Shown: positions 23,844 through 31,336 of the stretch, in pieces
Layout of the letters: each line of letters begins with the position of its first letter
Numbering within the stretch: position 1 is the stretch's first letter
Origin: Deltaproteobacteria bacterium
GTDB taxonomy: Bacteria; CG2-30-53-67
Direction: 5' to 3'
DNA length: 31,336 bases
NCBI GenBank assembly: GCA_013151235.1
Contig: JAADIO010000038.1
Location: forward strand, 1 to 31,336
Translations under genes and position numbers: made by a program
The notes under the pieces: generated by a model
Databases searched by the model: none
What the model saw: only the letters and a program-made list of their open reading frames with translations
What the model was told of the DNA's origin: nothing

Positions 23844-25706
23844 ATGATCCAGGTTCAGGGTTTAAAAAAAGAGTACGGCGGCCGGCCCCTTTTTGAAGAG
23901 GTTTCCTTTACCGTGGAACCCGGGGAACGGATCGGTCTGGTCGGAAGAAACGGACACGGCAAGACCACCCTCTTTCGGCTGCTTCTGGGAAAAGAACACC
24001 CCGACGAAGGGACGATCCGGATTCCGAAAGGGTACACCTTGGGGCATCTTTCCCAGAAGATCCTTTTTCGCGAAAAGACCGTTTTGGCGGAAGGATGCCG
24101 GGGACTTCAGGCCTCCGAAGAGGGACAGGATGAAACCTACCGGGTCGAAGCCATTCTGACCGGTCTCGGTTTTTCTTCTGAAGATTTCCGGCGCCGCCCT
24201 TCGGAATTGTCCGGCGGGTATCAGGTCCGCCTCAACCTCGCGAAAGTTCTCGTGTCGGAGCCGAACCTTCTGCTTCTCGACGAACCGACGAATTATCTCG
24301 ATATTGTTTCCATGCGCTGGCTCACCCGCTTCCTCCTGAACTGGAAGAACGAGCTGATCCTCATCACCCACGACCGGGAGTTCATGGACCGGATCACGAC
24401 CCATACCCTGGGAATCCATCGGGGACGGGTCCGGAAGATTCGAGGGAGTACGCACAAGCTATACGAGCAAATTCTCCAGGAAGAAGAGGTCTACGAGCAG
24501 ACCCGCCGAAACGACGAGAAGAAACGGACGGAACTGGAGCTGTTTATCCGGCGCTTCCGGGCAAAGGCAAGCAAGGCCCGGGCGGTGCAGTCCAGAATCA
24601 AGTCCCTGGAACGGGAAGGGCAAAAAGCAGGGCTTCAAAAAATCGAAAACCTGAACTTTACTTTTCCCTTCGCACCCTTTTCCGGAAAATGGCCGATGGA
24701 AGTGACGGACCTCGCTTTCTCCTTCCCTCCGGACGGCCCTCCCCTCATCAAGGACCTGACGTTCTGGGTCGGCCCGCGCGACCGGATCGGCGTCATCGGG
24801 AGGAACGGACAGGGGAAGACAACTTTCCTGAATCTCCTGGCAGGGGAACTTTCACCAACCGCAGGAAAGATGATCCGCCATCGGAATGTGAGAATTTCTT
24901 ACTTCGGCCAGACCAACGTCGACCGTCTCTCGCCCGACCGCACGGTGGAGGAAGAAATCCTCCTGTCCCACCCGGCCGTGGACCGGAAACGGGCCCGGAA
25001 CATCTGCGGCGCCATGATGTTCGGAGGAGACCTTGCCCTCAAGAAGATCGGCGTCCTCTCCGGCGGGGAGAAAAGCCGGGTCCTTTTAGGGAGGCTCCTC
25101 GTCCGGCCGGCGAATCTTCTCCTTCTCGACGAACCGACAAACCATCTCGACATGGAATCGACGGAATCCCTTCTGGCCGCCGTCGACACCTTCCCGGGAG
25201 CGGTCATTTTCGTCACGCACAGCGAAATGATTCTCCATGCCCTGGCCACCCGGCTCATCATCTTCGACGCCGACCGAACCACCCTCTTTGAAGGGACCTA
25301 CCAGGACTTCCTCGAACGGGTCGGCTGGAAGGAAGAACGGGTGGAACCTTCTGAAAAAGAGAAGAAGGAAAAGGAGGAGAATCCCCTGAGCCGCAAAGAA
25401 ATGCGGCGGATGCGGGCCGGGATTATCGCAGAGAAATCAAAGACCCTCGGCACATTGAACAACCGGATCGAGAAAGTGGAGGCGCAAATCGCCCATTGCG
25501 AGTCTGAAGAAAAGGAAAGCTCCCAGGCCCTCCTTGTCGCCTCGGAGCAGGGAGACGGTACAGTGATCGCTGAAGAGAGTCAGCGTCTTCGCGAGGCGCA
25601 GGAGAAGCTCACCGCCCTCTTTAAGGAGTGGGAGGCCCTGACGGAGGAGCGGGAGGAAAAACTGAAAGAGTTCGACAGGCGCCTCAAAGAGGTTGAACCA
25701 AACTAA
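23844..25706 (+). CDS. ABC-F family ATPase with C-terminal coiled coil
   Basis: This 620-residue cytoplasmic protein has two ABC domains and no membrane segments, which defines ABC-F (translation-associated ATPases). Walker A sites are GRNGHGKTT (34-42) and GRNGQGKTT (about 318-326). Signatures are LSGGYQ and LSGGEK, and Walker B sites are LLLDEPTNYLD and LLLDEPTNHLD. The linker between domains (about 205-290) is charged and helical. The last ~110 residues form a Glu/Lys-rich coiled coil after a KEKKEKEE linker, as in Uup/YheS-like members. ABC-F proteins act on the ribosome; which subgroup is uncertain. The ATG at 23844 has only a weak upstream site. Confidence 0.9.
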   Translation: MIQVQGLKKEYGGRPLFEEVSFTVEPGERIGLVGRNGHGKTTLFRLLLGKEHPDEGTIRIPKGYTLGHLSQKILFREKTVLAEGCRGLQASEEGQDETYRVEAILTGLGFSSEDFRRRPSELSGGYQVRLNLAKVLVSEPNLLLLDEPTNYLDIVSMRWLTRFLLNWKNELILITHDREFMDRITTHTLGIHRGRVRKIRGSTHKLYEQILQEEEVYEQTRRNDEKKRTELELFIRRFRAKASKARAVQSRIKSLEREGQKAGLQKIENLNFTFPFAPFSGKWPMEVTDLAFSFPPDGPPLIKDLTFWVGPRDRIGVIGRNGQGKTTFLNLLAGELSPTAGKMIRHRNVRISYFGQTNVDRLSPDRTVEEEILLSHPAVDRKRARNICGAMMFGGDLALKKIGVLSGGEKSRVLLGRLLVRPANLLLLDEPTNHLDMESTESLLAAVDTFPGAVIFVTHSEMILHALATRLIIFDADRTTLFEGTYQDFLERVGWKEERVEPSEKEKKEKEENPLSRKEMRRMRAGIIAEKSKTLGTLNNRIEKVEAQIAHCESEEKESSQALLVASEQGDGTVIAEESQRLREAQEKLTALFKEWEALTEEREEKLKEFDRRLKEVEPN

Positions 25707-25710
25707 CAAA

Positions 25711-25878
25711 CTTTTTGCAAAACCGTCAGCCTTCCTTCTATAGATCCCATACGGCAAAGCAAAAAGCTCCGGATGCAAGGCGCGAAGATTTTGAGGAGTG
25801 AGGCGTACTTTTCGTACGCCGCAGCGAACGCAAAATCCGATAAACGCAGCAGACGGACTTTTTGCGAAGCCGTCAGCC
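25711..25878. repeat. 168-bp palindromic repeat at the convergence of the ABC-F and typA genes
   Basis: A 21-bp direct repeat (CTTTTTGCRAARCCGTCAGCC) lies at both ends (25711-25731 and 25858-25878) with 2 mismatches. The segment at 25751-25769 (ACGGCAAAGCAAAAAGCTCC) is an inverted partner of the right end. The core carries GCAAGGCGCGA, as in the 15065-15206 element, and a central hairpin GGCGTAC (25802-25808), loop TTTTC, GTACGCC (25814-25820), flanked by GATTTTG/CAAAATC. The right end supplies the typA stop codon. It may act as a bidirectional terminator-like structure. Confidence 0.75.
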
Positions 25879-27684
25879 CCGGGCGGATCTTTTCGCCCTC
25901 TTCTGCCCCGAAAGAATCTTCTTCCGCAGCCGCATGGCGCCGGGTGTCACCTCTAACAGTTCATCCTCTCCGATAAATTCGAGACACTCCTCCAGGCTCA
26001 GGGTCTTCGGCGGGACGAGCTGCAACGCCTCATCGGCGGCGGCGGCCCGGATATTGGTCAGCTTCTTCTCCCGCGTCACATTCACATCGAGATCATTTTC
26101 CCGGGAATGTTCCCCGACGATCATCCCTTCGTAGACCTCGGTTCGTTCCCGGATGAAGAGAGTCCCCCGCGGCTGAAGATGAAAGAGGGCATAGGGGGTC
26201 GCTTTCCCGGCCCGGTCCGCAACGAGCGTCCCCGTGTTCCGCTTGGTCATTGCCCCGTGCCACGGCTCGTATCCGTCAAAGAGGTGATTCACAAGTCCCG
26301 TTCCCCGGGTCTCCGTCATGAACTGGGAGCGGAACCCGATCAGTCCCCGTGACGGGATCCGGAATTCCAGCCGCACACGGCCGTGACCGTTATTCTGCAT
26401 CTTCAGCATTTTCCCTTTCTTGACCCCCACCTGCTGTGTCACCGCTCCGACAAACTCCTCGGGGACGTCGACGATAAGAAGTTCCATCGGCTCATGGAGT
26501 ACCCCGTCCACCTCCCGGGTGATGATCTCCGGCATGGAAACGGAGAGTTCGTATCCCTCCCTCCGCATCATCTCAATCAGGATCGCCAGTTGCAATTCTC
26601 CCCGGCCCATCACTTTGAAGGCGTCCGGCTGTGAAAAATCGACCCGGATCGAAACGTTGTAGAGCAGCTCCTTTTCCAGCCGTTCCCGCAGATGACGGGA
26701 GGTCACATAGGTCCCTTCCCGCCCGGCAAAGGGAGAGGTGTTCACGGCAAAGACCATGGACAGCGTCGGCTCGTCCACATGGATCCCGGGGAGGGGGGAG
26801 GGGTTCTCGGCATCGGTGATGGTGTCCCCGATGCCGATTCCTTCGATCCCCGAGAGGGAGACAATCTCACCCACGGATGCCTGTTCCGCCTCCGTCCGTT
26901 TCAGTCCTTCAAAGGTAAAGATCGACGTGACGCGGGTTTTGACGATCTCCCCTTCGGCATGGACCATGGCCACCGTATCTCCGACCCGGACGGTCCCGGA
27001 CATAACTCGCCCGATGGCCAGACGACCCACGTAGTCACTGTAGTCGAGGTTCGTGATCAACAGTTGCAGGGGGGCCGCCGGATCTCCTTCGGGAGCGGGG
27101 ATCGTTTCAAGAATCAGTTCGAAGAGCGGTCTCAGATCAACCGCCTTTTCCTCCATCTCCCGCCGTGCCTCCCCCTGCCGGGCATTGGTATAGACGATGG
27201 GAAAGTCGAGCTGCTCTTCCGTGGCATCAAGATCGATGAACAGGTCATAGACCTCATCCAGGACCTCCCCGATCCGTTCGTCGGGACGGTCGATCTTGTT
27301 GATCACAAGAATCGGCGGGAGTTTCAGTTCCAGGGCCTTCTGCAAGACAAACCGGGTCTGCGGCAAAGGCCCCTCCGAGGCATCGACCAGGAGGAGCACA
27401 CCGTCGACCATCTTCAGGGTCCGTTCCACCTCGCCGCCGAAGTCGGCATGACCGGGGGTGTCGACGATATTAATCTTGACCCCTTCGTATTGAACGGCGG
27501 TATTTTTCGCAAGGATGGTAATTCCCCGTTCCCGTTCCAGGTCGATACTGTCCATGACACGCTCTTTCACCTCTTCGTTTGCACGAAACGTCCCCGACTG
27601 CTTCAACATCCCGTCGACGAGCGTGGTCTTTCCATGGTCGACATGTGCAATAATGGCGATATTCCGGATCTCTTCCCGTTTCAT
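25873..27684 (-). CDS. typA: translational GTPase TypA/BipA
   Basis: This 603-residue GTPase is about the length of E. coli BipA (607). GTPase motifs are AHVDHGKT (13-20), DTPGHADF (75-82) and NKID (129-132), followed by the EF-G-like beta-barrel and the TypA-specific C-terminal domain ([15 protein letters not shown]). BipA binds the ribosome and supports ribosome assembly and stress growth, and in E. coli affects LPS and virulence functions. The ATG at 27684 overlaps the glpD stop as ATGA; a longer open frame upstream (27708) is less likely. The stop codon lies in the repeat element at 25711-25878. Last gene of the GDPD-glpD-typA operon. Confidence 0.95.
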   Translation of the reverse strand: MKREEIRNIAIIAHVDHGKTTLVDGMLKQSGTFRANEEVKERVMDSIDLERERGITILAKNTAVQYEGVKINIVDTPGHADFGGEVERTLKMVDGVLLLVDASEGPLPQTRFVLQKALELKLPPILVINKIDRPDERIGEVLDEVYDLFIDLDATEEQLDFPIVYTNARQGEARREMEEKAVDLRPLFELILETIPAPEGDPAAPLQLLITNLDYSDYVGRLAIGRVMSGTVRVGDTVAMVHAEGEIVKTRVTSIFTFEGLKRTEAEQASVGEIVSLSGIEGIGIGDTITDAENPSPLPGIHVDEPTLSMVFAVNTSPFAGREGTYVTSRHLRERLEKELLYNVSIRVDFSQPDAFKVMGRGELQLAILIEMMRREGYELSVSMPEIITREVDGVLHEPMELLIVDVPEEFVGAVTQQVGVKKGKMLKMQNNGHGRVRLEFRIPSRGLIGFRSQFMTETRGTGLVNHLFDGYEPWHGAMTKRNTGTLVADRAGKATPYALFHLQPRGTLFIRERTEVYEGMIVGEHSRENDLDVNVTREKKLTNIRAAAADEALQLVPPKTLSLEECLEFIGEDELLEVTPGAMRLRKKILSGQKRAKRSARG

Positions 27685-29300
27685 AATTCTTTCCCCATAA
27701 GTTCCCATAACCGACCGATTCGGTCACGATAGTTTTGGATTTCCTTCTCCGGATCGAGTTCCGGTTTTGCTTTACCCAATGCCTTCGCGATCTCCGGCAG
27801 AAGATCAAGTCCGGCCCCGTCGGCATATTCCAGGTCCAACCTTCTCCACATGAGGTCCTCCAGCCGTTCCGCCTGATCTTCCTGAATCGCCGATTCGATC
27901 TCTCCCCGCAGCAGTGTCCCGCCGATCACCTCCATCGCCGCTTCCCGACCGGAAAGATCTCCTGCCCGTGATCCGAGACGGGCAACGGCCCGATCAAGGA
28001 TGGACGGAGAGATCCCTCTTCTCTCCCCTTCCTTCCGGAAGGAAGCCTCGGCTTCCGACAAACCGACCGCCCCCGGCAACGGCAGGTCACGGAAGGGCCG
28101 GGGAGAAGAAACCCCGACGATCGGAGCCGCCTTTTTGATCCCCTCGAAGACGGTCCAGGCGGCGGTGGTAAACTTCCCGCCGACCAGGCTCAGGATCGAA
28201 CCGTTTCGAATCCAGAGGTGTTTCCTGGAAAGGCACACCGTCCCCTTCCGGCTCCCCCGCAACGGAAGGGTCCGGACGCCGGCAAAGACATAGTGAAGTC
28301 TTTCCCGATTCAGACCACTCCCGGGCAGGTCACGCTCCAGACGATGGAGGACCTCCTCGATCTCGTCTTTCATCGGGAAGGGATCCTGCGAAACCGGGGC
28401 CTGAATTTCCCGCTCCGTCGTCCCCACCAGGGTCCCCGCAAAATGGGGCCAGACAAAATAGTACCGGGCCTTTCCCTCCATGGGAAGGAAAAGGGCGGGA
28501 CCGTTCCAGGGACGGCGAAAGAGGAGATGGGTCCCCTGACTGTAACGGATTTTCCGGGACAACGGAGCGGAAAGCGTTCCACAGGCCTCCGCCACCCAGG
28601 GGCCGGCACAGTTCACCACCACGGCGGCTTCTGTCTCGTACGATTTCCCGGAAATCCGGTCGGCCCATTCCACCCTGACCTTACCCCCTCCCGTCTGCTT
28701 CACCTGCCGGACCTCGGCATAGTTGAAACAGAGCGCCCCCTGACGACGGGCGGAGAGGATGTTCTCCAGGACCAGCCGGGCATCATTCATCAGCCCGTCG
28801 TAATAGATAAAGGCGCCTTTGAGAACGCGATTCTCAAAAAGAGGAATCCGCTGCTGCCGGGCCGGAACCCATCGGTGCCGACGTTCCTGCTTCCGGACAA
28901 AAAGATCGTAAAGCCTTAAACCCACGGCCAGCTTCCAACGCAGGAGATGCTCCCCCTTCGGCACGGGAATCATGAACTCCCGGGGCTTGACCAGGTGGGG
29001 AGCCGAAACGAATAGGCCTTCCCGGGCCCGGATCCCCTCAAAGACCTGCTGAAAGTCAAACATCTCCAGGTACCGAAGTCCTCCGTGGGCCATCTTGGAG
29101 GAGCGGCTCGAGGTAGCCGAAGCATAATCGTCCCGCTCCAGGAGGATCGTCTTCCAACCGTTCAGGGCGGCCAGACGGGCAAAGGCGGCGCCATGAATGC
29201 CGCCGCCGATCACCAGGAGGTTGCAAGAGGGCTCCCGCAACAGCAAGTCGAGATCTTCTTCGCGGCGGATACCGAAGAGCTCTCTTTCTGGCATCGCCAT
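27681..29300 (-). CDS. glpD: FAD-dependent glycerol-3-phosphate dehydrogenase (GlpD/GlpA-like)
   Basis: This 539-residue protein has an N-terminal FAD-binding domain with GGGIHG (32-37), a [14 protein letters not shown] segment and a DAO-family core ([18 protein letters not shown]). The C-terminal DAO_C-like helical domain (about 400-530) ends in a charged tail. The enzyme oxidises glycerol-3-phosphate to DHAP and passes electrons to quinone at the membrane. E. coli GlpD is 501 residues; this one is slightly longer. Its start directly follows the GDPD stop with no gap, and its stop overlaps typA. In this operon it would use the glycerol-3-phosphate released by the GDPD product. Confidence 0.92.
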   Translation of the reverse strand: MAMPERELFGIRREEDLDLLLREPSCNLLVIGGGIHGAAFARLAALNGWKTILLERDDYASATSSRSSKMAHGGLRYLEMFDFQQVFEGIRAREGLFVSAPHLVKPREFMIPVPKGEHLLRWKLAVGLRLYDLFVRKQERRHRWVPARQQRIPLFENRVLKGAFIYYDGLMNDARLVLENILSARRQGALCFNYAEVRQVKQTGGGKVRVEWADRISGKSYETEAAVVVNCAGPWVAEACGTLSAPLSRKIRYSQGTHLLFRRPWNGPALFLPMEGKARYYFVWPHFAGTLVGTTEREIQAPVSQDPFPMKDEIEEVLHRLERDLPGSGLNRERLHYVFAGVRTLPLRGSRKGTVCLSRKHLWIRNGSILSLVGGKFTTAAWTVFEGIKKAAPIVGVSSPRPFRDLPLPGAVGLSEAEASFRKEGERRGISPSILDRAVARLGSRAGDLSGREAAMEVIGGTLLRGEIESAIQEDQAERLEDLMWRRLDLEYADGAGLDLLPEIAKALGKAKPELDPEKEIQNYRDRIGRLWELMGKEL

Positions 29301-30020
29301 TTACGCACTCCCCTCGCGGAAACAATCGGGAAAATCGGTGAAGATCCCGTCCGCTCCGAGGGATCGAAGACGCTCCATTTCATCCGTCCGGTTCACGGTA
29401 AAGACAAAAACCTTGAGCCCCTGACGATGGGCCCTCGCAACCAGATCCGCATCCACAAAATTCCGGTGCAGGTGGAGCGAGACCGCACCGACGATCGAGG
29501 CGGAGCCGATCGGATCCCGTACCGGGCCGCGGAAGAGAAGCCCGACGGCCACCGACGGCGCAAGAATATGGAATCGTTGTAACGCCGCATGATCCATGGA
29601 GGAGACAAGCAGATGATTCCGAAACCAGGGAAGATTGCCGGGATCTTCTTTCAGGAAATCCGCCAGGGGCGCCGCCGTCTCCGATCCCTTCAACTCCACG
29701 TTTATCCCGGCCTTTCCTTCAACACAGTCAAAAACCTCACGAAGAAGGGGGATCCTCTCCCCCTTTCCGGCATCAAGGGAACGAAGATCGGACAGGGAAC
29801 GCTCCATGACCCGGCCCGTACCATTCGTCGTCCGCTCCAACCGGTCGTCATGGATAACAATGAGTTCCCCTTCCACGACATGGACATCAACTTCAACCCA
29901 CCGGGCGCCGAAGTCAAGCGCCTTGGTGATCGCCCGAAGCGTATTCTCCGGTTCACGGCCCCCGGCCCCGCGGTGCGCAAAGATTACAAATTCGTCTTTC
30001 CCGAAGATCCCTTCTTCCAT
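29301..30020 (-). CDS. glycerophosphodiester phosphodiesterase (GDPD family)
   Basis: This 239-residue cytoplasmic enzyme of the GDPD family splits glycerophosphodiesters into glycerol-3-phosphate and an alcohol. The catalytic HRG (16-18), the PEN triad (24-26), E43/D45 and HDD (57-59) are in place. The VELKG and TVNRTDE segments (the latter near the C-terminus) fit UgpQ-like enzymes. I chose the ATG at 30020, preceded by AGGAGG seven bases away; the open frame extends 32 codons further but lacks such a site. No signal peptide is seen. It is the first gene of the operon, probably driven by the promoter-like site at 30046-30074. Confidence 0.92.
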   Translation of the reverse strand: MEEGIFGKDEFVIFAHRGAGGREPENTLRAITKALDFGARWVEVDVHVVEGELIVIHDDRLERTTNGTGRVMERSLSDLRSLDAGKGERIPLLREVFDCVEGKAGINVELKGSETAAPLADFLKEDPGNLPWFRNHLLVSSMDHAALQRFHILAPSVAVGLLFRGPVRDPIGSASIVGAVSLHLHRNFVDADLVARAHRQGLKVFVFTVNRTDEMERLRSLGADGIFTDFPDCFREGSA

Positions 30021-30045
30021 GGCCGTTCCTCCTGATTCCGACGAC

Positions 30046-30074
30046 AAGGTACTCCATGGAGAAGGAGGGGTCAA
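30046..30074 (-). promoter_or_regulatory. sigma70-like promoter candidate for the GDPD-glpD-typA operon
   Basis: On the minus strand TTGACC (30074-30069) is 17 bp from TACCTT (30051-30046), about 25 bp before the ATG at 30020. The -35 is a 5/6 match, the -10 a 3/6 match. An A/T-rich tract (30129-30147) lies further upstream. Confidence 0.4.
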
Positions 30075-30098
30075 GACGAAAGGCTGGAACGCACTGTA

Positions 30099-30434
30099 CC
30101 AGGCACAGAGGAACAAAGGGGCAAAGAGAAAAAAATTAAAAAAAATTCGCGACTTTTGCTCTATTTATGTTACTAATAGGACATACTCGAAAGGCGAAGC
30201 CAATATTGTCCGGAAGGAGGTGACACGGTTCACGAAATTCCGCCGGAGGGACGTTGGGGCGCTGACCCTGACGGGGATACCCCGCGGTAACGGTTTCGCC
30301 CATTTTTCCTGCCTGCTTGATACTCCTCGCATCTAAGTGCATGACATCTACCCACGCTGAAAAAGAGGAATGAATTCCACCGGTAACCGGAGGCCTGCGG
30401 TTTGGGCAGCGCCTCACTTACAAGGAGGAGTGTA
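30099..30434 (+). other. gene-free region with A-rich tract and a structured leader before the PEP-CTERM gene
   Basis: No gene is seen in 30021-30434. A degenerate purine repeat (AGGCACAGAGGAACAAAGG-like) occupies 30099-30128 and runs into an A-rich tract to about 30147. From about 30178 onward there are several possible hairpins: GGACA/TGTCC (about 30179-30211), CGGGG-ATA-CCCCG (about 30271-30283), CCGGT-A-ACCGG (30380-30390), and GAGGCCTGC with GCAG-C-GCCTC (30390-30415). The last ends six bases before the AAGGAGG of the gene. I could not match it to a known riboswitch class. It could be a long 5' leader of the PEP-CTERM gene. Confidence 0.4.
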
Positions 30435-31064
30435 ATGATGTTCATTCTGAAAAGAGTATGGTTGTGTCTGCTTTGTACCTTTTTTCTTCTGCAGCCCCTC
30501 GCTGCATCGGCTTCACTGATCATCAATGAGATCATGTACAATCCGGCCCGGGTGAGCGACTCGAACGGGGAATGGTTCGAGGTCTACAATTCCGGCGCCG
30601 CGGCAATCGATCTGGACGGCTATACTGTAACCGCCGGATCGTACAGTCTCTCGATCGGATCCCCGCTGATGATCCCAACGGACGGGTTTGTAGTCTTCGG
30701 CAGAAAAACCGATTCATCGATCAACGGCGGGGTCACCGTCGATGAACAGTTTTATTTTACTTTAAGCAACACAGCCTCCGAGACCCTGACCCTGACCGCT
30801 CCGGACAGTACGGTCATCGACAGCGTCACCTACGGAAGCAGCCTCGGCTTTCCGGTGACCAACGGGGCGTCCATCTGTTACACCGGAGTGGGAGATGACA
30901 ACGACGGGACCAACTGGGTGAGCGCCGAAACGATCGGGATGACCTATGGAGACGGTGATTACGGAACGCCGGGTGCACCCAACACGGCTACCGTGCCGGA
31001 ACCGGCCTCAATGCTTCTGATCGGAACGGGACTTTGTGGTTTGCCGATACGAAGAAAGAGATAA
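30435..31064 (+). CDS. PEP-CTERM protein with lamin-tail domain
   Basis: This 209-residue exported protein has a signal peptide (about 1-26, cleavage likely after AASA). A lamin-tail (LTD) domain follows, with LIINEIMYNPA and NGEWFEVYN near its start and IDSVTYG in its last part. The C-terminal sorting signal is VPEP (187-190), a hydrophobic helix (191-204) and RRKR at the end. PEP-CTERM proteins are processed by an exosortase (EpsH/XrtA type) and are linked to exopolysaccharide production; the function of this one is unknown. The ATG at 30435 is set by AAGGAGG six bases upstream; ATG at 30438 is also possible. No exosortase gene is in the window. Confidence 0.85.
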   Translation: MMFILKRVWLCLLCTFFLLQPLAASASLIINEIMYNPARVSDSNGEWFEVYNSGAAAIDLDGYTVTAGSYSLSIGSPLMIPTDGFVVFGRKTDSSINGGVTVDEQFYFTLSNTASETLTLTAPDSTVIDSVTYGSSLGFPVTNGASICYTGVGDDNDGTNWVSAETIGMTYGDGDYGTPGAPNTATVPEPASMLLIGTGLCGLPIRRKR

Positions 31065-31081
31065 AAGGAAAAGGATGCCAT

Positions 31082-31119
31082 GGGAACTCAGAAGGGGTTA
31101 CGACCCCTTTTTGAGCTCC
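31082..31119 (+). terminator. rho-independent terminator of the PEP-CTERM gene
   Basis: AAGGGGT (31092-31098), loop TACG, ACCCCTT (31103-31109) and TTT form a clear hairpin. It is extended by GGGAACTCA pairing with TGAGCTCCC (8/9) outside. It sits about 20 bp after the PEP-CTERM stop and overlaps the end of the minus-strand PilZ gene. Confidence 0.8.
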
Positions 31120-31336
31120 CGTACCAGCCGGTTGATTGCTTCTTTTCCCTCCCGGTTCAGCCCCCGGAATTCAATTCCCATCCCCGCTTTTTCTGCCCGG
31201 TTGTCCTCCGCCTCAGCGGCGCCGTCGGCGGCCGGGAGATCCTTCACCCAGACAACCTCTCCCGTGCTATTCAGCGGAGCATCCCGGTTCGGCAGGTAAA
31301 ACTTGAGCTGTACCGTTGTACCGACCGGCAAGGGAT
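31098..31336 (-). CDS. PilZ-domain protein, C-terminal part (cut by window edge)
   Basis: The frame is open to the right edge, so only about 79 C-terminal codons are seen. They fit the second half of a PilZ domain: a PVGTTVQLKFYLP strand, then LNSTGEVVWV, an Ala/Glu-rich insert and GMGIEFRGL. The N-terminal RxxxR c-di-GMP-binding motif would lie outside the window. PilZ domains bind c-di-GMP, which fits the GGDEF/HD-GYP gene in the same window, though they are about 18 kb apart. The last codons overlap the terminator of the convergent PEP-CTERM gene. Confidence 0.7.
   Translation of the reverse strand, partial: PLPVGTTVQLKFYLPNRDAPLNSTGEVVWVKDLPAADGAAEAEDNRAEKAGMGIEFRGLNREGKEAINRLVRELKKGS

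Noticed and set aside
15065-25878. A CRISPR array or insertion sequence behind the repeats
   Set aside because: There are no evenly spaced direct repeats with unique spacers, and no transposase or cas gene in the window.
26692-27732. A 346-codon open frame on the plus strand
   Set aside because: It is the antisense of typA, with low-complexity Asp/Gly/His-rich composition and no recognisable domain.
30178-30434. A c-di-GMP (GEMM) riboswitch in the PEP-CTERM leader
   Set aside because: A GAAA-type loop and GC-rich stems are present, but the conserved GCAAAC and ACGCAAAGCC blocks of GEMM-I are missing.

Overview
The window (31,336 bases, GC-rich, about 60% by eye) is a bacterial chromosomal segment from a Gram-negative organism. 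It carries lipid A modification genes, an LpxL-type acyltransferase, lipoprotein signals, an OmpA-type protein, a PEP-CTERM protein, many sensor kinases, c-di-GMP enzymes and palindromic intergenic repeats. This mix is typical of deltaproteobacteria in the broad sense (Desulfuromonadota, Desulfobacterota and relatives). That placement is an inference; there is no rRNA or other taxonomic marker here. No tRNA, rRNA, CRISPR array, transposase or phage gene was seen.

Region 1 (1-11126, + strand) is an envelope cluster. After the tail of an ArnT/PMT-like glycosyltransferase comes a nearly complete L-Ara4N-type lipid A pathway: arnB, arnC, separate arnA formyltransferase and arnA dehydrogenase genes, an ArnT-like transferase and arnD. 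A soluble polyprenyl-phosphate glycosyltransferase follows, then a second short operon with a LABN-domain membrane protein, another ArnT-like transferase and an LpxL/HtrB-like acyltransferase. Most junctions are start/stop overlaps, so translation is probably coupled. The two halves of arnA are split by about 250 bp of repeat DNA. ugd and arnE/arnF are not in the window.

Region 2 (11127-18237) is signalling. A GGDEF/HD-GYP protein with a degenerate receiver has its own promoter. On the minus strand an operon encodes a GlrK-like kinase, a QseG-like lipoprotein, a GlrR-like sigma54 activator and a tRNA1(Val)-type methyltransferase, with a strong sigma70-type promoter (17306-17334). An OmpA/glycine-zipper lipoprotein gene lies upstream, with its own promoter and a clear terminator.

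Region 3 (18287-23775, minus) has three sensor kinases: a PAS hybrid kinase, a V4R-like/GAF kinase and a receiver-kinase. The last two overlap by 14 nt. No separate response regulator gene lies beside them.

Region 4 (23844-31336) has an ABC-F ATPase gene (+) converging on a minus-strand operon of glycerophosphodiester phosphodiesterase, glycerol-3-phosphate dehydrogenase and typA/bipA. A palindromic repeat sits at the convergence. After a 414-base gene-free stretch come a lamin-tail PEP-CTERM protein gene (+), its terminator, and the end of a PilZ-domain gene (minus) cut by the window edge.

A repeat family links several regions: near-full copies at 15065-15206 and 25711-25878 and a partial copy at 8296-8335. 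Its central hairpin shows three compensatory base-pair differences between the two large copies.
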